64,000 nt of DNA from Artemisia argyi (lineage: Eukaryota; Streptophyta; Magnoliopsida; Asterales; Asteraceae): the NCBI GenBank assembly GCA_030686995.1, contig CM060684.1, positions 10,293,897-10,357,896 of the forward strand, read 5' to 3'. Positions 24,475 through 36,446 of this stretch are shown here, in pieces; positions within the stretch are counted from its first letter, which is position 1; the number at the start of each line of letters is the position of its first letter. The position numbers were made by a program, and so were the translations under genes. A model generated the notes under the pieces. The model ran no database searches. It saw only the letters and a program-made list of their open reading frames with translations, and was not told where the DNA came from.

Positions 24475-24531
24475 AGTCTCCTTCACATCAATCAAAACAC
24501 TTTATTTTGTGTGGCTCAATAATTTTTTTTT

Positions 24532-24623
24532 TTGAAAGACTCAAATAACTTAAAAATAACTAAACTTTTTAAACATTTTGAAAGACTCAAAGAACTTAAA
24601 AAAAATTAAACTTTTTAAACATT
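24532..24623. repeat. 47-bp tandem duplication
   Basis: Two adjacent copies beginning GAAAGACTCAAA(T/G)AACTTAAA. A strongly AT-rich region with TTTTTAAA motifs follows to about 24840. Confidence 0.7.
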
Positions 24624-24849
24624 TCGGAATTTTTAAAAATTGAAATATTTTGAATTTTTAAAAATTAAAATCTCGATTTTTTTTAATTACTTTTGGAATT
24701 TTTAAAAAATATTTTGAAAATTTTTAAATTTTTTTAAAGTTTTATGAAATGCTAAAAAATTCAAAACATTTCGAAATTTTTGAAAATTCAAAACATTTCG
24801 TAATTTTTAAAAAAATTGAAATATTGCAACTTAAAATTATATTACCGAA

Positions 24850-25711
24850 CTTGAGGCGGAATCCCTCATCGGTAAAAGTGGGAGTAGAATTCACGATAGG
24901 CGGGTTTCAACGCATGCTGCATTTAGAATCTCCAAAGAGATTAGAAGCGCCTATGATAGCGTATGATTTTTCCCATTTGTAACTGACGGTTACAATCAAA
25001 TATAGTCAAAAACTCTACAACATCGTCGTCATGCCACGAACTTTGCTATATAAAAAACACACACAAAATGACTCAATGGAATTAAGTCAAAGACTATAAA
25101 CCACCATTTAACAAAACAACTATAATAAAAGTTACTTACAAATTTACTATATAAATCACAAACATACACCGCTGCCACTAATCGCGGGTACTTTTAGAAA
25201 AAAGCGTATACATGAAAAATATTTTATCGCCACAAAATTAGTCACCGGAATTTAATTCATGTAGCCCTTTTCCTATGGACTTTGTATGTCCACTATAGGA
25301 TACTTACTGAGTTTGAAGTATGTATAGGGGATGGGTTCACGGGATGTAATGGTCATATATGTTGCAAGTACACAATGCTCATGCGGCAACGCGCGGGCGA
25401 ACCACTCATTCAAACTATAAAAGTACTATGATTAAGCTATGATTAGACAATATATTACAACTTTTTTTTATTATTGTTTTAGTTTATTTTGATATTTTCA
25501 TGTTCATGTTAAACATTACACGAAACACTTATCACAATATCGCAACTATAAATGTTTTTATATGTTGTTTGATAAATGTTAAGAATTTTTCTTAGACTTT
25601 AGTTATCGTGTAGTACAACCGTTTGCAATTACATTATGATATGTTCACGTTCTATTTTGAACGCTACACAAAACACTCACCACAATATCACAAATCGTTA
25701 ATTATCTGCCG
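24850..25711. other. Intergenic DNA, no gene seen
   Basis: No sustained coding frame. A GC-rich hairpin-like motif (GCGGCAACGCGCGGGC, about 25383) resembles Helitron-derived sequence and probably belongs with the terminus at 25746. Confidence 0.4.
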
Positions 25712-25746
25712 CTAGGAACCGTTGCTATACACGGGTATTCGTCTAG
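25712..25746 (+). mobile_element. Helitron-like 3' terminus
   Basis: The sequence ACACGGGTATTCGTCTAG followed by T matches the usual plant Helitron 3' end, with a degraded hairpin just upstream. The element would lie to the left. Its 5' TC end is not placed. Confidence 0.5.
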
Positions 25747-26335
25747 TCAATAACAAAATCCTTATTTTAAAACAATGTTACTGCGTATTGAAAAGATACA
25801 ATAAAATTGTAAAAACATTTCAATTAAAGCATTATTTCGCCGAATTAACAGAGAAAACAAGAAAAAAGAAATAGTTTTGCTAACAACAACCAATAATTTC
25901 TAGTATAATTCATTGCAAGAACTTGAATCATCCAATCACAACCGGTTGTTTGTTGTGCTACCATGTTTTCGAGATTCTACGTATCTTTTTCGGAATTGTC
26001 AATTAATCATAATTATACATTCTTGACTATACAATAAAGTATATATTGTTAACCACAAATTTTTTGATAAAAGTTTTTTGAGTAAGTAAAAGTAAAGAAA
26101 TATAAATTAAATATATTCAGCCTAATTTTGAAAAAAACAATTTTATTATAAAATTAACAAAATCGCCATTTTTTTAATCATTTTCATTTTCATTTTCTTT
26201 CCTTCTTTAAGCGATATTCGAAATCACAAATTTTTCTGTCTCACTTCATTTTATTTTACTTCATTCCTTAAATAATACTCAAAAACACAATATTTAGATT
26301 CTTGTTAGCAGACCCCAACTAGAAAAATAAATTAA

Positions 26336-26788
26336 GGGTGCGTTTGGTATGCTCTCGTGAATCACAATGGGTATGAGTTTGATAGCAGTGGTAGCCTCTC
26401 GCCTATGATAGAGTCATTTCTCCCATCTTTGACTCCTATGAAGTATGTATAATATCCATGTTTCATTCCCATGTAATGTGGGCCTCTCATTTTAACCAAA
26501 CACTTAGGGTGCGTTTGGTATGGTATTAAGGGAATGGAACTATGACTATCATAGTGATTAATGATGTTTGTTTTAGTTGAGAGGGCCCACAACTATGACT
26601 ATGAAAGTTCAATATTATCCATACTCTATATACCTCAAACTAGAGGGGAATGGAACTTTCATAGTTGAGGACCCACCACTACTATCAAACTCATACCCAT
26701 TGTCATTCCTCGCAGCATACCAAACGCACCCTTAGAATCATTACCACTATGATTCCCTCATTCCCATAAGAGGATACCAAACGCACCC
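26336..26788. mobile_element. Tourist-like (PIF/Harbinger) MITE, outer copy
   Basis: Both ends carry GGGTGCGTTTGGTAT in inverted orientation, flanked by TAA on both sides (26333-26335 and 26789-26791). That is the 3-bp target duplication of this superfamily. A related element is inserted within it. Non-coding. Confidence 0.8.
26507..26731. mobile_element. Tourist-like MITE, inner copy in opposite orientation
   Basis: It has the same terminal sequence and is flanked by TTA on both sides (26504-26506 and 26732-26734). Its right end matches the outer element's left end beyond the terminal motif (ACAATGGGTATGAGTTTGAT in both), and its left end matches the outer right end. The same family has therefore inserted into itself head to tail reversed. 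Confidence 0.8.
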
Positions 26789-26791
26789 TAA

Positions 26792-27169
26792 CACCCATAG
26801 ACCAAACAAATGTAATTATATCTATCACACTATCAAAAGTCAAAACAAAATACACACCCACAATTTTCAACCTTTTGGTTTACATAAAAGCCAAAGTCTT
26901 CTTTCTTTCATTGTTCTTTTATTAACATCTAATGTGGTTCCTAGTTACATTCTAAGGTAGGTCTTGAAAATTTTGCATATATCGCTTTCTAAACAAACTT
27001 GGTGCCTAAGATAGTTCCTGCCACCACCTATCAATGTTGTAGCGCCTTTGTCTATAACCTACATTTTTCTAAAAGTAAAATCATCATAGCGAGTGAAGTT
27101 TATGATTAAACGAAATAAAATATGTCAAAAATTTATTAACTTTAATATTGCAACTTTATACGTATAACT

Positions 27170-27226
<57 letters not shown>

Positions 27227-28329
27227 GAGGTTTTTTTCAGAACCAAATAAATTGTGAGAACTGCGAGAACCAATCTGAACCATCTATTTTTTGATCAATG
27301 GTTATAAATGAGGGTGACATAAAAGTAATAAATTAAAATTGTAGGGTAAATTGTATAATTGAAGGAAGGGTATCTAAGTAATTTCATATTAACCCTCACT
27401 AAAGCTGGCAATCAATCTTCGTCTTTCATTTTTAAACCTAAAAACCGTCACCCCTCATCCCCTCCCTCATCTCTTATCCACCTATCATTACCTCCTCACA
27501 AAGAAAAAACGAGATAATGAAGGTTGTGCGACCACCTGTTCCTCTCGGTGATCAATATGTGTTGGCTGGGCCCTTCTTCCAGATCTGACCATTATTCTAA
27601 ATTTCGCTATTCTTTGATGTGTCGTTCTTCCATATCTGACCAACATGTATTTTTTGTGGCAAGTTGACGCACCATGAATAAAATTATCCACTTGCCGTCA
27701 CTTTCTTCGAATCGGCATCCAATTATTTCCATACGCATATGCAAGTTTAGTCAAAGGTAATCAATATTAAACTAATTTGATTTTTTTCTATTGAATAGTC
27801 AAAATGTTTTAAGTCTTACATCTTTTATTATTTTGATTCTACTAAATCAAGATCGGTGCTTTTTTCCGTGATGGACATTTAAAAGCCTTAGACCATTGAC
27901 TCTCTAACTCAACAAGTAACTACTTAGACCATTGTGTATAAGACCAATAAGTAGACAATATATTGCCATGCTATCTTTTCTTTTCTCTTTTAATCGACTG
28001 CCACAAAAACCAAACGCCACCTTCATGTATTTGTTTACTAAACTAGGATGTGTAGGTTACTAAACAAACATTTAAACCCATGACTTTTCTCCTTCTCTTT
28101 TCTTTTGACAACAACCAAACGACACCCCCATATATTATATAAAGATTTCTTCTTTGACCAAAGACCTTCTTACACAACAAATAAACTTCCCAACTTATGG
28201 TTAAGGTAAAAGGTAGAAGTCCTTTGGTCTCTTGTCCTCCTTTTTGTCGACACCAAGCCTCAACACACTTTCCCATTGTATTATTTTATCTAAGCTAGTT
28301 ACTAGAAGTACTTTTATACTAAAAAGACC
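26792..28329. other. Intergenic DNA, no gene seen
   Basis: Holds a (TA)n tract at 27177-27222. From 27225 there is a stretch with GTGAGAACTGCGAGAACCAA that looks like the end of a dispersed repeat. CT-rich direct repeats occur at about 27970-28130. No coding region supported. Confidence 0.45.
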
Positions 28330-30183
28330 ATGCTCTTTGTTGGTTATAAAAGGAGAAGTCCTTGCATACATTTATCACTTGCAAAACAAAATAGTCACTC
28401 ACTTACACATATAAATTGACTAAGGTAGAAAGCAAGGAGAAAGAAGTGGTGTTGCTAGTCTAAGAGCTTATTTGAGCTTATTAGGTGTTCTAATTAATTT
28501 ACTAAGTGTTTAGGAGTTATTATTTGGGTTCACTTGAGTTCATCATCATCACATACACTTCCTAATTTCTAATTGCGGTTAAAGCTATCAGACCTAGATT
28601 TACGTGCATGTTTTCCAACTTGTTATACCTTACTTGAGGTGAGTACTCACGAACCCCTTTTTCTTACTATTTTAAATCACTTTGTGGCGGAATGCATGAA
28701 TTATACTTGAACTAAATTAACTATTATTTTATATTACTTATTGAACCCTCGTTTCAGTACTTGTACTTGTAAGTAAACTATACGTGAACCTAAACTTAAA
28801 CTATATTGTTTGCACTATTTTATGAATTTATTGAACCCTTAACATATTATGAACTCTTTTTACTTGATTTGAATCTTTTGACATATTTTAAAATCTTTTA
28901 ACTTGATTTCAACCTTTTGACATATTTTAAACTCTTTTAACTTGATTTGAACCTTTTGACATATTTTAAACTCTTTTAACTTGATTTGAACCTTTTGACA
29001 TATTTTAAATTCATTTGACTTGATTTGAACCTTTTGACATATATTTGAACCCTTTTGACTTGATTTGAACCCTTTGACATATTTGAACTCTTTTGACTTG
29101 ACCTTATAACTTGACTTGAACTTTTGAACTTGACTTAAACTCTTGGACTTAATTATGAACTTATGACTTGTTTTGAACTTAATGTACCATACGTTCTTGA
29201 CTTAAAGTCTTCCCATGTTGTGAAGCAACACTAAGTTTTCCATGTTCGGTGTGGCGTAAAGTCTCCATTGTTCGGAGTAGTCAAATTTAAGTCTCCCTTG
29301 TTCGGAGCATTGCTGAGTCTCCCCTATTCGGAGCAGTCTTGATTGATAGTATATAATAGTTGTTATGATGTAGTGTTTGTGCAAACAGTACATTCGCATT
29401 GTTAGTCCCCGATTGGTTTGCAGTTCACACTCCAATTTATACGTACCGTTCTTACGGCCTCCTTGTGTGGGGCATTAGGTAGTATGGATAGTGCTATTAG
29501 AGGTCGGCCAACCCCTCATTCCCTTGTCTACGGAATGCATATTATTTATTTTTGGGGCTTTGCCGCATACTTTATTATATATGAGGCATTATTATTTGAT
29601 ATGACCATGTGTGTTTGACATAAAATGAAATATCTTTTACGCAATGGTTTGTGAAAACATAGGTTGCAAGTCTTGTATGGGCGTGATTTGCAACTGAATG
29701 GTTTGAAATAACCTTTGCCTTTTGGACCTTTTTCAAAGACTTTGGACTTACTTTTATTATGGAAATATATGTGAACTTATATGTTACAAGTCTTGTATGG
29801 GCGGGATTTGTAATAGGATAAGTTGATAGGATATTTGCCATCTGAACTTTCTCAAAAAGGTTTTCATATTATATAAAATGTGTGCATTCACCAACTATTT
29901 TCATAGTTGACCGGTTTTCTCTCATGCATTTCAGGTGATATTTAGTAAGTGTTTTCATAAAGGCCTTTAGAAGTCATCACATATCATCACTATTGTCATC
30001 ATGTTACAAGATTTTAACTTTTGGAAAACTAACTCTTATGTTCTTATTGCCGATGTCGGCTAAAACACTATTGTAATGTTTTACTTTTCCTTAAATTTTA
30101 ATTATGGTATTGTACTATATCTCTTTTGCGATGTATATTGATTTCGTCACACCTCACGTTTCCGCCTTTGGCGGGGTGTGACA
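28330..30183 (+). mobile_element. Ty3-type LTR (solo or partial)
   Basis: The right end is typical of long Ty3-type LTRs: GTCACACC...GGGGTGTGACA (30147-30183), ending in CA. A TATA-like TTATAAAAGGAG lies near 28343. The body is non-coding with internal minisatellites. The left boundary and TSD could not be fixed, so it may start upstream of 28330. It abuts the hAT relic, which suggests insertion into it. Confidence 0.45.
28850..29180. repeat. 39-bp minisatellite inside the LTR
   Basis: About eight degenerating copies of a unit containing ACTTGATTTGAACCTTTTGA. A second degenerate array with TTGTTCGGAG cores follows at about 29205-29335. Confidence 0.8.
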
Positions 30184-30185
30184 TG

Positions 30186-30955
30186 CTGCCACATTAAACC
30201 CATGTTTGAACATTAGCGGGGTGAAACTACTTATCGATAAAATTTCTATTGATTTAGATTTGCATAACAATAACATACATTTTCTTTGCAAGAGATGCAA
30301 AAAATTATTTTAACAAATGTTTTAAAGAATTATTTGAAGTTTATTTTAATAAACATGGTTCAACACATGTTTCAACGAGTTCAGTTTCGTCATCGTTTTC
30401 TATAAATAGTAGCATGTCACTGATGGATAGCTTATATCATAGTTTAAGACAACAAAACAGTAAACGGGCTAGGGGTGACCAACCATCGACTAGTAATTTG
30501 GGAGATGTATTGGAACCGATTTTTTTTTATTTACTATGGGACCCTAAGAATTCGTAAAATTTGATATTTTGGCTTGGTGGAAATGAAGGGAATCTCAATT
30601 TCACGTTCTAACAGCCATGGCCTGAGATTTACTAACCGTACAAGCTTCTACAATAGTTTCAAAATCTGATTTTTCTATTAATGGCAGGGTATTGTCGATA
30701 AGAAAAATAAGACTCACACCAGCACCCTTGGAGATGCGTATTTGCTTGAAGGGTCACTTAGACGCGATCGAATGTAAACAACACATTTCAAGTCTTGAAG
30801 GCGAACTAGACATCGAACAAGAATTACACGATGTCGAGGTGGAAGCAGGTTCTACAATCTCACTTTCTGATCAAGAAATTCTAGATGAAGCTGCTAGTGA
30901 GGCTAGGTCCGAAGCCTCCGAAGAAGAACTCACTCTCGAAGAAGCTCTCAATTAA
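30186..30955 (+). pseudogene. hAT transposase relic, C-terminal dimerisation region
   Basis: Reading plus strand with some frame breaks: AATLNPCLNISGVKLLIDK (about 30187), then KELFEVYFNKHGS, SKRARGDQPSTSNLG, and KFDILAWWK. These are followed by LLTVQASTIVSKSDFSINGR and VLSIRKIRLTPAPLEM, ending in an acidic tail at 30955. This matches the hAT C-terminal dimerisation domain, in which the WW and the ASxxxSE...GRVL motifs are characteristic. Two in-frame stops (about 30569 and 30625) and upstream breaks disable it. The N-terminal and DDE parts are absent, displaced by the LTR that ends at 30183. Confidence 0.8.
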
Positions 30956-31213
30956 GTTTTATTTTTTTGGGTAAACGGTATTCCACCCGGCAAAATATAT
31001 TACTCCAAAAAAACGTTTAAGTAAAATGGAATGTGGCTGAAGTATCACATTAACCATAAGCAATCGCTTGACGCAACCACTAAATCATTTATGACAGGCC
31101 ATACTGACAATTAGCTACAACTAATAAGACCACCAAACCAAAATCAGCATAAAATAAGATACATCAGAAATTTTATGAAAAAAATATAAAACAACCTAGT
31201 TAAGACAAAAATC

Positions 31214-32309
31214 TTAAATTTCAGTAGCCTTAAATTGTGCAAGAGATAGGCAAAAATTATCTTCATTATAATTGTTGCTGTAACCCGTATCCACTTTCCA
31301 TTGCTCATAAAAACTCTGCTCCTTACCTCCACTTCCAGAATACAACGTCCCAATGTGATCATCAAAAACTTCATTGTCATCGTTGTCAGAAACTACCACA
31401 TTGCCCACCTTAGAGTATGAGTTACCTACTTTTTTTTGAAGAATCAACCTTATTAAGAGGTTTGCCATCATCATCCGCAAGAGTAACTTTTCCTTCAATA
31501 ATTAGCTTTGTAATCTTCCCAATTTTCTCAACAATAGGATTAGTACTTCCATTTCCACCCTTAGAAGAACTAGTAACTTCTTCAGCCAATTTTGTGTCCT
31601 TCGTACTACCAACCTCTAAATCAGTCCCATCCTTAGGAGAAACACTTGTTGCATAAGGAATACCATTATCATAAGTATCGGCCATATCAAAAGCATCAAA
31701 TGGGTTCGATGTAGCAATTATCTTTCCACTCGTACTCACCTCATTAGTGACTTTCTCCTTTGTGGCAACCGGCTTCTTCGAGACAGGTCTCCAAAATATT
31801 GGTTTAAGCTTAGTAAGCTGAATACCCCCAATAGGCCGAGAAGGAGCAGCCACATTCTTCCCCTTACTCTTATGATTCATTACCTCAATGAAACCATAAT
31901 CCATCTTTTCCAAAGTAGCAGAAGCTTCAGAAGCCTTTTCAGCCACATTAGTATTACTACGAACAACCTCCTTAACACATTTTGGACACTTAATACACTC
32001 ATGCCCAAAAACTTTACAAACATCACAATGAGGAGGCGTCCATTCATATTCAACTTTAATGATCTCCGTAGTATAACCACTTTCATCCTAGTTAGGAATA
32101 GCCATACTAACTTCTCTTTTCAAAACAGAATCCGTATTTAGTTCAAGAAGAGCATGGGCAAAACTAATCCGTCACCATGAATCAACACACATGGAACTTG
32201 TAAAAGCATGCAACATAATAAGATTCCTTACTTGCGTAGCAATCAAGCTCAAACCATCCTCTGAATAAGCAAGCAACGGAACATTATGCATTTTAATCCA
32301 AACCGGTAC
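31214..32309 (-). pseudogene. DUF4283/zinc-knuckle ORF1 relic, C-terminal part
   Basis: Minus strand from 32304: SSVPVWIKMHNVPLLAYSED and GLSLIATQV (second half of DUF4283). The zinc knuckle EYEWTPPHCDVCKVFGHE...CPK (about 32040) follows, then ATSNPFDAFDMADT (about 31700) and an acidic C-terminus ending near 31214. It is the same family as 9461-10771. A stop near 32090, a bad codon near 32172 and a frameshift near 31440-31470 disable it. Its N-terminal half lies at 33705-33995 beyond a solo LTR. No ORF2 is seen downstream. Confidence 0.8.
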
Positions 32310-33704
32310 TGATGACATCAAATAAGTATATATTATTGTCATCATTTATCCTATTTATTTGACTTGTTTTATATTATTATCTATAAGAATCGATACTTAA
32401 TTGTTTACTTTAGTAATTCTCAAGTAAAAACAAGAAATTGGTGAAAGTTAGTGATTTTGTACGAAATATGAAGCTAAATGATCAAGATTAGAAAAGTCTA
32501 CTGAAAGATGATTTAAAGACCATTGCCTGACTTTGAAGAATGCGCCGGATCTAATTTATCTGATGCGCCGCATATGAAACTTTGGTCAACGAAGAAGAAC
32601 CAACTTGTTTTAGCTCAGATACACTGCATCACAGTTCTGACATACGGCGCATCACTTTCTAGACTTCACCAAATACAATCCAAGATATTGAAGGACATGC
32701 GCCACATTGCATTAAAGATACGCCACATCTGAAGACGGTGTACAAATATTTCTGAATATATTAATCTTGGACCCCACGCGAAGTTAAGTCAATGCGCCGC
32801 ATCGATCCCTCAGACAGAAACTATAAATACCCCAAGATACAGCTAGATTTTGTTTGCCATAAACCCTAGAATGAAAAGAAGAAATCCTAAGGAAAAGAAT
32901 ACAGATGAAAAGGCAACACAAGACACACCAAGTTGAAGATTTCATAGCAGCAAGAAGGTCGTAAATGTGCTTTAATTCAATTAAGTAGTTTTGTTTTATT
33001 GTAATAGTACACTTTAATCCATCATGATTGATGGTCTTGTGACCACCATATTACTCCCCTTAATATTGTTTTCCCATCGATTAAAGTTTATTTGATGTTT
33101 TTTTTGTTCTTGTTATATGTTCTTTGATAACCTTTGTGTCTAGCAGTAGCAAGCTTGGGCCGCCATACCCCTCCTACGATTACTTCACTAGCATTATAAG
33201 TTAGTGTAAGCCTATAAAAAGGATAAATAATTCTTAAACATAAGTGATCATTAAGGGTTTACTCGCCTATAGTCAAGAAGCAACGAGAGAGAATAGTTTA
33301 CGATACTCATCATATAAAACTAGTAATAAAACAAGTGACATGCTACTTAATCATTAGTCAGGCCTTCTATCTGTTTATGTTATCTATCTGTGTACGTGTT
33401 CGCTATTCGTTATATTCTGCTTAGTAGTTTTAGTTTATTTAATCAAACCAATTCGTGCCAGTCTCTCAAACTAAAAACCCCATGCGTTAAATTAGATTGT
33501 AAAACTAACTTATATATTAAAATACTGATAAACATACTAGGTATTAACATTCCACTCTTAGTGATCGACACTCTACTTACCAACTAGGCTATATTGATCG
33601 GATACACATACACTGCTCGTTAGTGTGTGTTATAGGATAAGTCGGCTATTATAAATTTAAAACTTGAATAACGATATTCTACAATGACATAGCACATAAC
33701 ATCA
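32310..33704 (+). mobile_element. Solo LTR with perfect 5-bp TSD
   Basis: A 1,395-bp insertion starting TGATGACATCA and ending ATAACATCA, flanked on both sides by GGTAC (32305-32309 and 33705-33709). Removing it and one TSD copy rejoins the DUF4283 frame (NKVP + VWIKMH). It has LTR-type ends, a TATA box at 32822-32829 and no internal coding, so it is a solo LTR left by LTR-LTR recombination. The superfamily is not determined. Confidence 0.9.
32822..32829 (+). promoter_or_regulatory. TATA box of the solo LTR
   Basis: TATAAATA followed by a leader-like region. Upstream, 32540-32800 holds five GCGCCGCAT-like motifs (about 32543, 32563, 32645, 32699 and 32792, some inverted or with one change), spaced irregularly, which could be enhancer sites. 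Confidence 0.55.
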
Positions 33705-33995
33705 GGTACCTTGTTAACCTCGGTCCTATTAAAGGATAAAGTAGGAGTCCATTGGTTAAGAATAATCGGCGAGTTACGAATTAACCAGGGACCTCATTCC
33801 AAAACACGATCCACACCCTCCTTGGTAACAAACTTAAAAAGATACACACTATCACCATTTTTCATTAGCTTTTGAAGCCAAATTTACCCCATGTATTAGT
33901 GGCATAAGTTTGAACTAAAGGGAAAGCAATAGTCTTACCAAGAAAGTAACCAGTAAGCGTGTTATCATATCGACTTAAAACCTTTTTCATAGCAG
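33705..33995 (-). pseudogene. DUF4283 ORF1 relic, N-terminal part
   Basis: Minus strand: AMKKVLSRYDNTLTGYFLGK, TIAFPLVQTYATNTWGKFGF, YLFKFVTKEGVDRVLE and GPWLIRNSPIILNQW, running to the TSD at 33705-33709. This is the first half of the DUF4283 fold whose second half is at 31214-32309. The first ~150 residues normally present before it are not recognisable. Confidence 0.8.
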
Positions 33996-34136
33996 TTTTA
34001 TGCATATTAAGTTTATGTTTTCAAATGTCTTGAATATTAGCTTTGTGTTTCAAATTTATGTTTGATGTATAATGTGTTTATTAAATAGAAGTTTAAGTTT
34101 ATCAGGTTTTTTGTGCACGGCACGATTCACAGCTTA

Positions 34137-34140
<4 letters not shown>

Positions 34141-34184
<44 letters not shown>

Positions 34185-34420
34185 CAAAAACCAGTTTGTA
34201 ACCGGTTTTTTCAACCCAAACCTATTACAAACTATACCAAACCGGTTACCATAGGTTCGAGTTTTTCTCTGACATAAACCAAACCGAACCGAACCGACCG
34301 AACCGGTTTTTGGTCAAAACCAGTTTCCACCCTTTGACTAAAAACCGGTCCGGTTTTCATACCTGAATCAGTTTTTGGTCAAACCGGTTTTTGTACACCT
34401 CTAGGTTGGGGTATAGTTTT
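34141..34420. repeat. T-tract and AACCGGTT-rich repeat remnant
   Basis: A T-tract (34141-34180) precedes a block dense in AAACCGGTTT / CCGAACCGAACC motifs that ends in TTTTTGTACACCTCTA. This resembles one end of a hAT-type MITE of the kind at 38363-38938. The opposite end is not found. Confidence 0.4.
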
Positions 34421-35411
34421 TTTCTCTTTTGTAGTCAGATATGTGCGTATATCATCTATGTGATGTACTTCCATTGTATTGGTCAATATTTTCTGTATCA
34501 ATTATTTTCTTATTTCACAATTTGAGTTTTTTGAAATTGTTTTAAATTTTTTTGGTATATTGTAGTATATATAGTAATAAGTTGTATATGAATATTTAAA
34601 GACGTTATTGACTTTTGTAAGTTGAAAATTACATATGATGTCAATAATTTCAAAATAATAGAATATCGAAGCTCTGATTTACATTTTCTCAGTTAGATCA
34701 TAATAACATATAATGCAATTTGGTTTAGTAAAAGATTCATGTTTTAGCATTTAATAGAAATAGTACGCGATACGATACATTTTTTTTTGCTTAAGTTACG
34801 TATGTTCTGTTTTACTCGACAAGACATAATATAACCCGACCCGTTGACCAGTTGACTTTTTGACCCATTAAGTTTAACGTCTCGACTAAGTAAAGGAACC
34901 ACCTTAAGTTTTGTGTTGAGTCCGCCAGCGAAAATAACCACCTTTCAAATAGAATCTAGTGACGCTATATTAGCGACAGTTTCTCTCTCACTATTGTTAA
35001 TAGTCACATCTATTGAATAGTTGCAACACCTTGATGATGAGTTTTCTGTAACAAACGTTTGCCATTCATCGTATTCGAACTCAAGTTAATTAATTTATAC
35101 AAGCGTGCACTCCGCACTTCTTAATTTGTATCGTAACTTAACTTGAAGTCTATTTGGTCTCGGGTAATCTTAATTACATAAAATACTTGATGAAATGAAA
35201 ATCAAACATTTTTTTTTGATAAAACTGTCTTTTTGTAACGAGTAAGAAATACAAAGAAATCAAGATTACATATGTTTTTCTTAAATTTTTTATTTACTGT
35301 TTAGGCAGTTTTTTTGTGACGAAGGAAGTAAAGTTTACGAGTATTTGTTCAACTTTTAATCTCGTTCATGTATTTTGTATGAAGGTTGACTTAATGAAGG
35401 GAGCTAGAGTC
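34421..35411. other. Intergenic DNA upstream of the ankyrin gene
   Basis: No gene seen. Sequence at about 35217-35390 (AAAACTGTCTTT...TTGTGACGAAGGAAGTA) resembles one half of the Stowaway-like MITE at 54245-54517, so a decayed Stowaway copy is likely. Confidence 0.45.
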
Positions 35412-35419
35412 TATAAATA
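35412..35419 (+). promoter_or_regulatory. Candidate TATA box of the ankyrin/PGG gene
   Basis: TATAAATA, followed about 140 bp later by an ATG (35563) opening a frame IDIEMKRDSPFSRQIDYTPI. Whether that frame is the true first exon is not settled, because it runs into a T-tract (35780-35820) before any clear splice site. Confidence 0.4.
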
Positions 35420-35776
35420 ATTGAAAGAATACATGCTGAAATGATTCTGAAAAGCCTTCAATAATTTCCTTCGCTCACACATACAAAATTTTTGCTTGGT
35501 TGCTCGATCTGAGCATTTATATTATTTTAGCATACAAGGGAGGGAGCTGAGTCCAATAAGCCATGTTCCTTAACGCTAAGTTTTACAATAAGATCAATAA
35601 CCATTTTGATATCGATATCGAAATGAAAAGGGATTCTCCATTCTCTAGGCAAATCGACTATACACCAATACCAGATCCACGGAAATCACCGAATCTATAC
35701 ATGGTTGACTGTAATTTCTGCTATCCAGCCATTCTACTCTTTTGTTCCTTGACTGCATTTTTTTACTACTACTATA

Positions 35777-35822
<46 letters not shown>

Positions 35823-36446
35823 GAGGGTGCTTCATTTCTATAAGAAATCCCACATGAAGATGAGTATTATTATTGAATCCTACTAAAAAATTACACAGTT
35901 CGTCTTTGACCGAAAATATATACGCCGCTTGTCCTAGACTGGCAAACGCTATCTGCCATTTGTCTGTCTCTAACGATTATCACTAACACTCGTTAAATCC
36001 CTTGTGTGCCTAGCACATGAAGGTAAGATAGTGATTTTATTCTTAACTTATCTTCTTCACTTGTTTAGTCTTTAAATTTTTGGTTTTCTTAAAACTGATA
36101 TTCTGAAAAACAATATTATAAACTTAGAATTTCTTTAAACTCCACAACTATATTATAAACTTCTAACCTTATAAGTGTCCATCAAAACAAAACCCCATAC
36201 CAGCATCACACACCAGCCTCGTCATTCTCGCCACCATCAAGAGCCACCCTCTCCACGACCATTGACCGACTATTAGTGAGGGATATTAGAGACAAACGGC
36301 ACATTTTTTTCAGTCAAAGGAAGAACTACTTCGGTCAATTCAAACCACAAAGACGAATGGTGTAATATACTGTAAAATATACAGCAATATCAGTTTTCCT
36401 GCAACAACAGTGCACTTACTAACTTTGCTTTGAAACTACTAAAAAG

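Noticed and set aside
35563..35886. 107-codon frame near the ankyrin gene promoter
   Set aside because: It ends in a poly-Phe run from a T-tract. The first 45 codons might be a first exon, but I could not find a convincing donor, so it is not listed as coding.
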